Part shown: positions 1 through 7,275 of the stretch, piece after piece | Numbering within the stretch: the stretch's first letter is position 1 | Layout of the letters: every line of letters begins with the position of its first letter | Source of the DNA: Pseudomonadota bacterium | GTDB taxonomy: Bacteria; Pseudomonadota; Alphaproteobacteria; Azospirillales; Azospirillaceae | Direction: 5' to 3' | Assembly: GCA_023423695.1 (NCBI GenBank) | Contig: JAFAFA010000073.1 | Location: forward strand, 124,001-188,000 | DNA length: 64,000 nt | The notes under the pieces: generated by a model | What the model was told of the DNA's origin: nothing | Database searches by the model: none | The model's input: the letters and a program-made list of their open reading frames with translations, nothing else | Position numbers and translations under genes: made by a program

Positions 1-192
1 CAGAGCCACCACGGCGGTGGCGACGCCGGACGCGGACCGGCCCAGCGCGTCGAAGCTGGACGATGCGCGGCGCACGGAACCGTCGACGCGGCCGGCGAAC
101 TGGTCGACGCGGGCTTCCGCCTGCGACAGCACCCGCCGCAGGCCGGAGTCATCCGCGCCAACCGGCACCATCATGCCGGGGAAATCAGCCAT
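1..192 (-). CDS. Tail tape measure protein, N-terminus (partial)
   Basis: Only the first 64 residues are present, starting MADFPGMMVPVGADDSGL; the gene runs off the left edge. Tape measure proteins set tail length and line the tail tube lumen. The opening resembles tape-measure N-termini (short leader, then a heptad-like stretch of Ala, Arg, Val, Asp and Phe continuing as an amphipathic coil). Position supports the call: it follows the tail-chaperone GT gene by 30 bp on the same strand, as in lambda (gene H after G/T). The alternative is another phage protein of the same position. Confidence 0.7.
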   Translation of the reverse strand, partial: MADFPGMMVPVGADDSGLRRVLSQAEARVDQFAGRVDGSVRRASSSFDALGRSASGVATAVVAL

Positions 193-222
193 GCCGGTCT
201 CCAGAAACGAAAAGGGCGCCGG

Positions 223-495
223 TCACCCGGCGCCCCTGCCCTTGCCCTGTTCCGGGCGCTTCAGGCCGAACACGGCCCGCGCCCGATCCTTCAGCTCCGC
301 CGTGTCCTTGGGCTTGCGCTTCTGGCGCTTGGCCCCTGGGGTGGTGGCGGCGAGGAAATCGACCTTCCCGTCCAGGGCCAGCTGGATGTCGGGGAACGGG
401 GCGTCCAGCGCCTCGCTGCGCGACCATCCCAGCCAGCCCGTGGCGTACTGGAACATCTGGTCCACGTACTCCGCGAAGGTCAGCCGGCTTCCCCC
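223..495 (-). CDS. Tail assembly chaperone T extension (made by -1 frameshift from G)
   Basis: About 90 codons in the -1 frame relative to the upstream G gene, reading SRLTFAEYVDQMFQ, then LGWSRSEALDAPFPDIQLAL and a basic tail. It has no start codon of its own near the junction, and its aromatic-rich opening with a GWSxxEA motif is typical of the T domain of G/GT chaperones. The fusion GT coats the tape measure during tail assembly while G alone is made in excess. A run of five G (minus strand) at 491-495 offers the slip point. I infer the frameshift from gene arrangement; it is not proven by sequence alone. Confidence 0.75.
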   Translation of the reverse strand, partial: GGSRLTFAEYVDQMFQYATGWLGWSRSEALDAPFPDIQLALDGKVDFLAATTPGAKRQKRKPKDTAELKDRARAVFGLKRPEQGKGRGAG

Positions 496-878
496 GATGC
501 GGCAGCCTCTCTGCCGGCGCCACCCTTCGCGGCCTTGCCTGCCTTCTTGGTTTCCGTCTGGGGCGCCTTGCCGCCGCCGGCGAGGAAATTCAGATACAGC
601 AGCACCTGCGGCGCGACGACGATGACGCCTTCGTTGAAGATCGCCTCGGCGGTGGCCTCGGCCTGCTTGCCGACGCGGCCGGCGGCGGCGTTGACCACGT
701 TCACCAGCGTGTCGAAGTCGAAAGCGTTGGTGTTGGTGAAGGCCTGGTTCAGCCCGCCGTACAGGCGGCAGATGGTGCGCGAGGCGCGGACGTTGGCGAA
801 CAGCTCGACGTCTTCGCCGTCGAGGCTGATGGTCATCACGCCGTGCGCGAAGCGCGGCGCCGTGCTGGTGGCGGTCAT
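480..878 (-). CDS. Tail assembly chaperone G
   Basis: 132 residues. The fold-bearing part (DGEDVELFANVRASRTICRL, then FDFDTLVNVVNAA) matches the phage tail-chaperone pattern of a short beta start followed by helices. The C-terminus becomes Ala/Gly/Lys-rich just before the stop, the usual place for the slip into T. It lies between the tail tube gene (73 bp upstream) and the tape measure, the conserved G/GT position in siphophages. Its stop codon at 480-482 is inside the T frame, so the two products share the first ~127 residues. Confidence 0.8.
   Translation of the reverse strand: MTATSTAPRFAHGVMTISLDGEDVELFANVRASRTICRLYGGLNQAFTNTNAFDFDTLVNVVNAAAGRVGKQAEATAEAIFNEGVIVVAPQVLLYLNFLAGGGKAPQTETKKAGKAAKGGAGREAAASGEAG
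490..496 (-). promoter_or_regulatory. Candidate -1 ribosomal slippery site
   Basis: The minus strand reads tcg ggg gaa in the G frame. A P-site tRNA on GGG can re-pair one base back on GGG, giving ggg gga agc cgg ctg, which opens the T frame four codons before the G stop. It is a single-tRNA slip run, not the classic two-codon heptamer. Confidence 0.55.
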
Positions 879-951
879 GGCAGGATCTCGCTTTGGACGG
901 GGGAAAAGGGCCGGCAGCCAGGGCGGGCTGCCGGCATCGGGGCACCGCCGC

Positions 952-1431
952 TTACGGCGCGTCGTCGGCCGCCACCTCGATCGGCTCGGCGTCGATTTCC
1001 AGCCCGACGCTGGTCTCGATCACCTTGTCGTTGCCGCCGATTTCGGTGGTGTAGGACATGACGTAGGCGCGCAGGTAGATCGTGGTCGGGGTGCCGCCGT
1101 CCGGGGCGTCGTCGAACTCGATCTTGATGTTGTAGGCCGCCTTGCGGTTCTTGGCCGCGGCACGGATCGCGATCTGGCCGGCGCCGGTCGGAACGCGGGC
1201 CAGCTTCAGCGTGCCCGAGCCGTAGTCGACGGTGCCCTTCTTCTTGTGGACCGCGCCGTCGCCCAGCGTCTTGTAGGTGACCTTCTCGAAGGTCTCACCG
1301 AAGGCACCGATGTCCTCGATCTCTTCGACCTCGGTCCAGAGCAGCGCCTTGTACTGCGCTTCGGTGGTGCACAGGGCGGTGGTGGAAATGAACAGGCGCG
1401 TGCCGGCGCTCTGAACAGCGTTGCCGCTCAT
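952..1431 (-). CDS. Major tail tube protein
   Basis: 159 residues. Subunits stack as rings around the tape measure. The sequence has the beta-rich tube-protein style: GTRLFISTTA at the start, FEKVTYKTLGDGAVHKKKG (residues ~47-65), a central TVDYGSGTLKLARVP and a C-terminal TIYLRAYVMSYTTEIGG. The TEVEEIEDIGAFGE segment after the first strands is common in lambda gpV/HK97-type tube proteins. It follows the tail terminator gene by 77 bp and precedes the chaperone G, the normal order. A strong Shine-Dalgarno (gaaggagggg on the minus strand) precedes the ATG. Confidence 0.85.
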   Translation of the reverse strand: MSGNAVQSAGTRLFISTTALCTTEAQYKALLWTEVEEIEDIGAFGETFEKVTYKTLGDGAVHKKKGTVDYGSGTLKLARVPTGAGQIAIRAAAKNRKAAYNIKIEFDDAPDGGTPTTIYLRAYVMSYTTEIGGNDKVIETSVGLEIDAEPIEVAADDAP

Positions 1432-1508
1432 GGGAATGCCCCTCCTTCGGGCAAAGAAAAAGCCGCCCGAAGTCGGGCGGCGGGGAAGCTCCGGAAGCTC
1501 CGGAGGGT

Positions 1509-1928
1509 TCAGGCGTCGGGCTGGCCGAACGTGGTCTGGTAGGTCACGGCGAACTGCAGGCGGGTCACGCCGGCCTTCAGCTCGCCGCTGGTCAGGCGGT
1601 CGGTGACGGTGCGCACCAGCTCGATGCGGTCCAGCGCACCGCCGAACTTGCCGCCGGCGGCGATCGCCTGCTCGATGCGCAGCGCCATGGCGTCGAGCTG
1701 GTCGTCCAGGTCGGCGCCGGCGCGGACGTAGACATCGACATAGAGGTCCATGCGCCGCATCTGGCGCCGGCTGCCCATGGTGATTTCCTGCGTCGCCTCG
1801 TCGGGCGTGAACAGGCCGATGCAGGGCAGCGCGTCGGCCGGCAAGGGATCGTCCCGGTTGGCGGTGACGGGGGCGACGGCCCCCAGCGCCGCGGCGATGG
1901 CGGTGCGGATCCGGGTGCGGGGGTGCAT
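1509..1928 (-). CDS. Tail terminator (gpU-like)
   Basis: 139 residues, the usual size of the ring protein that stops tail polymerisation and docks to the head. It opens MHPRTRIRTAIAAALGAV, a short helix, and then carries alternating strands (MDLYVDVYVRAGADLDDQLD, then LDRIELVRTVTDRL), the alpha/beta plan of gpU/HK97 gp10-like terminators. Its start overlaps the stop of the joining protein gene by one base, indicating translational coupling. Function rests on size, pattern and position between the joining protein and the tail tube. Confidence 0.7.
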   Translation of the reverse strand: MHPRTRIRTAIAAALGAVAPVTANRDDPLPADALPCIGLFTPDEATQEITMGSRRQMRRMDLYVDVYVRAGADLDDQLDAMALRIEQAIAAGGKFGGALDRIELVRTVTDRLTSGELKAGVTRLQFAVTYQTTFGQPDA

Positions 1929-2245
1929 CAGCGCGACTCCCGCAGCAGCAGGACGGTCATGCCCTGCCCGTCCGGCCGTGGCTCGGACACCGTGAAGGAC
2001 AGGCCGCGCAGCTCGACGGCGGCGCCGGTGGGCACCGGCCCGCCCATATCGGCGTCGACCACCGCCAGCGAGGTCATCAGCGTGGAGACCGGCCCGTCGT
2101 CGGTGTCCACCTGATAGTGCCGGCGGTCGAAGATGCCGGTAACGGTGACGTCGGAGCGGCCGGCCCGGCGGATCACTGCCGGCTCACCGAAGGCGCCGAT
2201 GCAGGCGGCGTTGAGGTCATCGAAGAACATGGGCGGAGTCCCCAA
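1928..2245 (-). CDS. Head-tail joining protein (gpFII-like)
   Basis: 105 residues from the first ATG; an in-frame ATG five codons later (MFFDDLNAA) at 2230 is also possible. It begins with a helix (FFDDLNAACIGAFGEPA) and then a compact beta region including VTGIFDRRHYQVDTDDGPVS, the pattern of the lambda FII attachment family (small beta-barrel with N-terminal helix). Such proteins sit on the filled head and present the surface to which the tail binds. Location between the head genes and the tail terminator agrees. Confidence 0.65.
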   Translation of the reverse strand: MGTPPMFFDDLNAACIGAFGEPAVIRRAGRSDVTVTGIFDRRHYQVDTDDGPVSTLMTSLAVVDADMGGPVPTGAAVELRGLSFTVSEPRPDGQGMTVLLLRESR

Positions 2246-2299
2246 ACGCGACGGGCGGCCCGAAGGCCGCCCGTGTCGCGTCGCTGGTGGTGGTGGCGG

Positions 2300-2629
2300 T
2301 CAGCCCTGCAGGGCGGCCCACGCCTGGTCCCGCTGCTCGGCAGTGACGTCCGCCCCCAGCACCTCAATCAGCGCCTTCAGCTCGGGCTTGCCGGCCTTGA
2401 AGTGCTTGGCGTTGTTCGGGTCCAGCTGGCCGATCGCCGCGATGATGCGGTCGAGCGGCAGCGCCTCCCCCTCGGCCTCTTCGCCCGGCTTCACCCAGCG
2501 GGCAAAGCCGCGGGCCACCAGCGAGACCGCCTGTTCGTCCTCCGGGTCCCTGACCTCGATGACGGCACCCGGCCGCAGCGTGGTCTCCTTGGCCACCTTC
2601 ACGGTGGCCAGCAGGCGCAGCTTGGCCAT
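2300..2629 (-). CDS. Small head/packaging protein (gpFI position), function unproven
   Basis: 109 residues. An N-terminal strand region (KLRLLATVKVAKETTLRPGA then VIEVRDPEDEQAVSLVARGF) is followed by an acidic linker and a C-terminal helical piece (DPNNAKHFKAGKPELKALIE). It starts 4 bp after the capsid gene stop and precedes the joining protein, the slot that holds FI in lambda (a protein that helps terminase dock on the prohead). Similar short proteins in other phages are annotated only as hypothetical, so the name reflects position. Confidence 0.5.
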   Translation of the reverse strand: MAKLRLLATVKVAKETTLRPGAVIEVRDPEDEQAVSLVARGFARWVKPGEEAEGEALPLDRIIAAIGQLDPNNAKHFKAGKPELKALIEVLGADVTAEQRDQAWAALQG

Positions 2630-2632
2630 GGA

Positions 2633-3658
2633 TCACCTCACCGTCGCGCACATGCAGGCGTTGGGACGCCGCGGGTAGACCAGCGGCGCCGACTGGCTCA
2701 GCAGCATGCGCCGGCCCGGGTTCTCTTCGATCCAGCTCTTGGGAAAGACCTCCAGGCCCTGGTAGCCGGCGCGCGGGTCGAGGATGGCGCCATGGGCCTG
2801 GATGCCCTCCATGGCGCCGGTGGCGCCCAGCAGCACCGTATAGTCCGGCAGCAGTTCCTTGGTGGCGCCGGCATCCTTGTAGGTGTCGTTGTAGGTGTAG
2901 AACTCCACCATGCCGATCCGGCCCTTGAACACCGGGGTGCCGGGCACGCCGGGCTGGAAACCCATCTGGACGATGGCGGCCTGCCCCAGCGTGCGGTCGA
3001 GCACCTTCTCCAGCTTGGGGTCGGCTTCGAACAGCGCCCACGCCTTGGCGTCCATCACCACGACGTTGACCGCGGCGCCGGACTTGCGCCCCACCAGGTC
3101 GATCCATTCCGACACGTCGGCATAGGGCGACACGCCGGCCTCGCCCCAGCGGGCGCCGGCGGACAGCACCAGCGACAGGTCGCCATCGCGCTGGAAGTCC
3201 ACCAGGACCTCCGGATAGTTGTCGCCCTTCACCACGCATTTGCCGGTGCGCAGGACTTCGGCCGCCATCACCTCCTTGCGGCGCAGGATCTGGTTCAGCT
3301 GGCGCTGCAGCTTGGCGCCCAGGATCGCCTGCTCACGCGCCGCGGCCGACAGGGCGCCGCCCAGCGGTTCGCCCGCCAGCCGGCGCAGCGGCTCGCCCGG
3401 CTTGATGTCGTGCAGCGGCTTCACATAGGCCGGGGCGAACATCCTGGTTTCATAGCCGGTGTCGGCGCCGACGCGGCCGGCAGCCAGCGGCGAGACGAAG
3501 GGGGCGATCTCGATGTCATCGACCTCGACGTCGAAGATGATCTTTTCGTCGTCGCTGAAGCTGGCCAGCGGGAAGAACATGTTCAGCAGGAAGCGGGGGG
3601 CCTTGGCGCGCAGCGACTGCAGCACCCCCAGCATGGCGGTGGTCGAATAGATGTCCAT
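2633..3658 (-). CDS. Major capsid protein (lambda gpE family)
   Basis: 341 residues, exactly the gpE-type length. Recognisable pieces: the N-terminal LRAKAPRFLLNMFFP, the DVEVDDIEIAPFVSPLAAG motif (residues ~44-62), the ETRMFAPAYVKPLHDIKPGE segment and the C-terminal GYQGLEVFPKSWIEENPGRR with SQSAPLVYP, all hallmarks of the gpE family. It builds the icosahedral head with the decoration protein encoded 11 bp upstream. A capsid-size change by the satellite, if real, would act on this protein. Confidence 0.92.
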   Translation of the reverse strand: MDIYSTTAMLGVLQSLRAKAPRFLLNMFFPLASFSDDEKIIFDVEVDDIEIAPFVSPLAAGRVGADTGYETRMFAPAYVKPLHDIKPGEPLRRLAGEPLGGALSAAAREQAILGAKLQRQLNQILRRKEVMAAEVLRTGKCVVKGDNYPEVLVDFQRDGDLSLVLSAGARWGEAGVSPYADVSEWIDLVGRKSGAAVNVVVMDAKAWALFEADPKLEKVLDRTLGQAAIVQMGFQPGVPGTPVFKGRIGMVEFYTYNDTYKDAGATKELLPDYTVLLGATGAMEGIQAHGAILDPRAGYQGLEVFPKSWIEENPGRRMLLSQSAPLVYPRRPNACMCATVR

Positions 3659-3669
3659 GGGTGGGGTCC

Positions 3670-4032
3670 TCAGATGAAGATCGACAGGTCGCGCAGCGCG
3701 TCGGCCGCCGACGCGGCGGAGTGGCCGGCGCCGAAGGTCAGCTGGTCCGGGTTGAACTCGCCGGCGACGTAGACGATGGCCTGGACGTCGGCGGCGGTGG
3801 CATCGACCGGTTCGGCCAGGATGGCGCGCGGCGCTTCCGAGCCGTCGCCGGCCATGGCCACCGACAGGGCATAGCGCTTGCTGGCGGTGATGCGGCCGAG
3901 CACGGCACCGGCGGGCAGCGCGCCGGAACCGCTGGCGACGGTCACCAGCCGGGTGACGCGCGGGAAGTCACCGCCGATCAGGGACGGCAGCGGCTGGCTG
4001 GTCTGGGAGGAAAAGCTGGCGGAGGTCATCAC
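3670..4032 (-). CDS. Head decoration protein (gpD family)
   Basis: 120 residues, near lambda gpD length (110). It has the expected plan: disordered N-terminus, then GDFPRVTRLVTVASGSGALPAG, a VLGRITASKRYAL strand pair and the TAADVQAIVYVAGEFNPDQL motif near the C-terminus, typical of gpD-like proteins that trimerise on the expanded capsid and stabilise it. It lies between scaffold and capsid genes as in lambda (C-Nu3-D-E), and its start overlaps the upstream scaffold-like gene stop (ATGA). Confidence 0.88.
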   Translation of the reverse strand: MMTSASFSSQTSQPLPSLIGGDFPRVTRLVTVASGSGALPAGAVLGRITASKRYALSVAMAGDGSEAPRAILAEPVDATAADVQAIVYVAGEFNPDQLTFGAGHSAASAADALRDLSIFI

Positions 4033-4571
4033 TTGCCGTCCTTCTTCGGAATGAGCCCGACGGCGGCCATGCTCGACAGCACCGCGGCGGTGGCCTTTTC
4101 GTCGTCGCTCATGGTGCCGGTGTCGGTGGAGGCGCCGACGGTCGGGTTGGGGTGGGCATCCATGGCGGCGAGCGCCAGCGGGTTGCCGGTGGGGGTGGAG
4201 GCGCCGGGCGTGATGGCGCCGATCGGCGCGGCCTCCAGCGCGGCGCAGGCGGCCTCGACCGTCAGGTCGGTGTTGAAGGCCAGATGCGCGGCGAGCTGGA
4301 CGCGGCCGGCAGCGGCCGGCGCGGCGAAGATGGCGGCGCAGCGCTCGCGCTCGCTCGGCGCGGCGGCCTGCTGGTCACCGGCTTTCGGTTCGTCACCGTC
4401 GCCGGTACCGGGCTCGTCGTCTTCCTCGCCGTCCTTCGGCTTGTCCTTGTCCTTCTGGTCGGCATCGTCGCCGGTGCCGGCCTTGGCCGTGTCGGTGCCC
4501 GCCTGGGTCTCCCCTTCCGCGGCCCTGGAGCGGCCGAAGGGGTTCAGGTGAGCGAAGCTGAACGTCTTCAC
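4029..4571 (-). CDS. Scaffold-like head assembly protein
   Basis: 180 residues. After MKTFSFAHLNPFGRS comes a long low-complexity acidic/lysine stretch (~20-80), then a helical domain (SERERCAAIFAAPAAAGRVQ...) and a C-terminal TMSDDEKATAAVLSSMAAVG. It sits directly after the S49 protease with a 4-bp overlap, the place of the Nu3 scaffold in lambda. I infer that it is an internal scaffold or a protease partner. The island inside terL encodes a clear full-length paralogue (16,240-16,761) with the same LNPF start and the same C-terminal domain, which makes this gene especially interesting. Confidence 0.65.
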   Translation of the reverse strand: MKTFSFAHLNPFGRSRAAEGETQAGTDTAKAGTGDDADQKDKDKPKDGEEDDEPGTGDGDEPKAGDQQAAAPSERERCAAIFAAPAAAGRVQLAAHLAFNTDLTVEAACAALEAAPIGAITPGASTPTGNPLALAAMDAHPNPTVGASTDTGTMSDDEKATAAVLSSMAAVGLIPKKDGK

Positions 4572-5416
4572 TGGTTTTCCCTCACATGATCCACCAGAGC
4601 CGCAAAGGCCTGGTCGGGTGGCAGGACCGCATCGGCCAGCCCAAGGCGCACGGCCTCGGCGGTGCCGACCGGCCCCTCAAAGCAGCGGGCCTCTGTGGCA
4701 AGGACCGCCGCCGCGTCGATCCCGCGGGCGCGGGCGACGGTTTCGGCAAAGAGCTGGCGCAGCGCGTCGACCTGCCCCTGCCAGTCGGCGCGCACCGCCT
4801 CGGGCAGCGCGGCATAGGGGTGGCCATCGGTCTTGTGGGCGCCGGACTGGATGATGGTCGGCTTCAGACCAGCCTCCTCCAGCATGCGGGAATAGTCCCA
4901 GTGCATCAGCCAGACGCCGATCGATCCCACACCGCCGGTGCGCGGCACCGCGATGCTGTCGGCCGCGCAGGCGATGGCGTAGGCGGCGGAGTAGGCCTCT
5001 TCGCTGCAGATGGCCCCCACCGGTTTGGCCGTGGCCTTCTTGGTGGCGACGATCCAGTCCACCAGGTCGAAGCAGCCCTGGGCGATGCCGCCGCCGCTGT
5101 CGATGTCGAGGCAGACGGTGCGGACGTCCGGATCGGCGAAGGCGTGCGCCAGCTGGAAGCGCAGCCCGTCGTAGCCGGTGGCCCAGCTGCTGCCGATGTA
5201 GCCCAGCTTGGGCACCAGCAGCCCGGCAACCGACACCACCGCCACACCCTGGTCCACCTCGTAGGGCCGGCGCGTGCCGTTGACCTCGCCCAGCCGATAG
5301 CAGCCGGCCGGCAGCTCCCCACCGGCGCGGTTCGCCTTGGTCAGCTGCACCATGCGGGCAGCCGCCGTCTCGGCCCAGGCTGGGGACACCAGCACGGGCT
5401 GCATCGTCTTCAGCAT
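4568..5416 (-). CDS. S49-family head maturation protease (gpC-like)
   Basis: 282 residues of a signal-peptide-peptidase-like serine protease. Visible motifs: VAVVSVAGLLVPK, the oxyanion/strand region CLDIDSGGGIAQGCFD, the nucleophile region ICSEEAYSAAYAIACAADSI and the conserved RTGGVGSIGVWLMH; the general-base lysine is expected in SGAHKTDGHPYAAL. In lambda-type phages this protease cleaves scaffold and portal during prohead maturation. It overlaps the following scaffold-like gene by 4 bp and follows the portal gene by 15 bp. Confidence 0.9.
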   Translation of the reverse strand: MLKTMQPVLVSPAWAETAAARMVQLTKANRAGGELPAGCYRLGEVNGTRRPYEVDQGVAVVSVAGLLVPKLGYIGSSWATGYDGLRFQLAHAFADPDVRTVCLDIDSGGGIAQGCFDLVDWIVATKKATAKPVGAICSEEAYSAAYAIACAADSIAVPRTGGVGSIGVWLMHWDYSRMLEEAGLKPTIIQSGAHKTDGHPYAALPEAVRADWQGQVDALRQLFAETVARARGIDAAAVLATEARCFEGPVGTAEAVRLGLADAVLPPDQAFAALVDHVRENQ

Positions 5417-5431
5417 GTCGGGGGGACTCCG

Positions 5432-7042
5432 TCAGGCGCCGGCGGCTGCCGGCTCGGGCTGGGCGTTTTCGGGCTGGTCGGGGGTGGGCATGAAGTTGAC
5501 CTCGGGCAGCGTCAGCCCGCGCGCCTTCAGCGCCTCCTGCTCCAGCGCGATCTGGTCCAGCAGGTCGTCGAGGTCGCGGCCCTGGTCGAGGGCCTCGTCG
5601 CGCAGGGTGGAGATGCCGAGCCGCACCCGCATCGCCGCGGCGGTGATTTCCTTCACCGGGTCCACCCAGCCGCGCGCCGGCCCGCGCCACACCCCGCGCA
5701 GCCACGCCTGCCGCCGGGCCCGGCTTTCCGAAAAGCCCGGCAGGTCGATGTAGCCGCGCCACACCGCCTCCTCCAGCACCAGGTCGAGCGTCGGCCGGCA
5801 CCAGGTCAGGGTCTTGTGCATGCGCAGGAACAGCACGAAGCGCCAGCCCTCCAGCAGCGACGCGCGGGCCGAGCTGTAGTTCGTCTTGCTGAAGTCGCGC
5901 ATGAACGTCTCGTAGGTCATGCCGATGCCGGTGGCGATCAGCCGGCTCACCGTGGTGACGAACCCGTCCAAGCCGGCGCTGGGGCGGTTGCTCGAGTAGC
6001 CCTTCAGCGTCTCGCCCGGCAGCAGCCGCGGGATGGCGCCGCCCGGGCCGATGCCGAGCTGGACCGACGGCTGGGCGTTGCGCATGTCCATGTAGCTGTT
6101 GGCGTCGCCGAACAGGTCCAGCAGCGTCTGCCCGTCGGCCGGGCTTTCCAGCACCGCGGCGATCACCGCGTTGACCACCGCCGCCTGCAGCTCGGCCCGC
6201 TGGAAGCGTGCGCGTTGCTTCAGCTCGGTCATCACCGGCGCGAACACGGAGACGCCGCGGTGCTGGCCCGGGCGCTTCTGGTCGAAGGAGTGGATCACCA
6301 CCCGCCGCCCGCCCGGCCCGCGCAAGGGCACCCGCTGCCAGTCGGCCGCGGCCATCGCCCACGGCATGAACAGGTCACCCGGGTGGCTGCTGCGGATATG
6401 GTAGGCGATGGGTGCGCCATACCCGTCGATCTCGACACCGTCGCGCAGGCGCGGATCGCCGATGCGGTCCTGCGGGTTGGACAGGCGGTCCGCCTCCACC
6501 GTCTGCATCACGGTGGCGAAGCGGCTGCCCAGCCGGCGCTGCCGCTCGGGCAGCCACAGCGCCAGCTGCAGGCTTTCGCCGGCGACGAGGTCGGACTGCA
6601 CCGACTGGCGCAGCATCGAGCCGAAGGGCAGCTGGCCGGTGACGTCGCAGGCGTCGCGGTCCTCGCTCCACTCGTGCCAGATGGACTCGATCCGCCGGGC
6701 GGCGTCCTGCGCCTGGTCGCAGGTGATGCCCAGCGCCCGGTAATCCGGCATCGACTGAAAATCCAGGCCGAAGCCGATGGCGCTGTCCTTCAGCGACTGG
6801 ACCGCACCGGACACCAGCGCGTCGTTGCGCTCCAGGTCGCGGGCGCGGGCAACGATGGTCTGGCGGTCGCCGTCGAGGTCGGCATCGGGCGAACCCGCCG
6901 CCGGCGTCCAGTCGCGCAGCTCAGGCGCGTTGCCCGATCCGGCGAGAAAAGCGCCCATGGCCGCCTGCGCCCGGGCGCGGCGGATCTCGGCCTGGGTGAT
7001 CGGCCGGCCGTGCTGGTCGAGGATGACGGGAGCGGTGGCCAT
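5432..7042 (-). CDS. Portal protein (lambda gpB family)
   Basis: 536 residues from the ATG at 7042, which overlaps the stop of the gpW-like gene (ATGA); an upstream in-frame extension is an artefact. Recognisable pieces: LVSGAVQSLKDSAIGFGLDF, GVEIDGYGAPIAYHIRSSHP, FDQKRPGQHRGVSVFAPVM, TYETFMRDFSKTNYSSARAS and the C-terminal acidic/helical tail. The portal dodecamer is the DNA entry vertex, binds the terminase motor and nucleates head assembly. Family length is about 530, so it looks complete. Confidence 0.92.
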   Translation of the reverse strand: MATAPVILDQHGRPITQAEIRRARAQAAMGAFLAGSGNAPELRDWTPAAGSPDADLDGDRQTIVARARDLERNDALVSGAVQSLKDSAIGFGLDFQSMPDYRALGITCDQAQDAARRIESIWHEWSEDRDACDVTGQLPFGSMLRQSVQSDLVAGESLQLALWLPERQRRLGSRFATVMQTVEADRLSNPQDRIGDPRLRDGVEIDGYGAPIAYHIRSSHPGDLFMPWAMAAADWQRVPLRGPGGRRVVIHSFDQKRPGQHRGVSVFAPVMTELKQRARFQRAELQAAVVNAVIAAVLESPADGQTLLDLFGDANSYMDMRNAQPSVQLGIGPGGAIPRLLPGETLKGYSSNRPSAGLDGFVTTVSRLIATGIGMTYETFMRDFSKTNYSSARASLLEGWRFVLFLRMHKTLTWCRPTLDLVLEEAVWRGYIDLPGFSESRARRQAWLRGVWRGPARGWVDPVKEITAAAMRVRLGISTLRDEALDQGRDLDDLLDQIALEQEALKARGLTLPEVNFMPTPDQPENAQPEPAAAGA

Positions 7043-7275
7043 CAGCCGATCATCCGGACATAGGGCGACACTGCCGGACCGCGCCGGCCCTTGGCCGCGG
7101 CGATCTGGCGTTCCAGCGACGCGATGTAGCTGGCCAGCTGGGCGACGTTGGCCGGGGCGTATTCGACCACGCGGTCGCCGAAGCGAACGCTGACCTGCTG
7201 CTGGCCGAGCTGCAGGGCGTGGTACGCGGCCCGCGCGCCAGCGAGCCACGCCTCCAGGGTGGTGACGTCGGTCAT
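7042..7275 (-). CDS. Head-tail connector gpW-like protein
   Basis: 77 residues; lambda gpW has 68. The sequence shows the gpW signature: N-terminal helix (TLEAWLAGARAAYHALQLG), the QVSVRFGDRVVEYAPANV hairpin and a second helix (QLASYIASLERQIAA). gpW closes the portal after packaging. It lies between terL and the portal gene and overlaps both by 4 bp or less, indicating a tightly coupled operon. Confidence 0.85.
   Translation of the reverse strand: MTDVTTLEAWLAGARAAYHALQLGQQQVSVRFGDRVVEYAPANVAQLASYIASLERQIAAAKGRRGPAVSPYVRMIG

Noticed and set aside
4586..7063. 825-codon frame opposite the protease and portal genes
   Set aside because: It mirrors two clear genes and is rich in His, Arg and Gln typical of antisense reading in GC-rich DNA.
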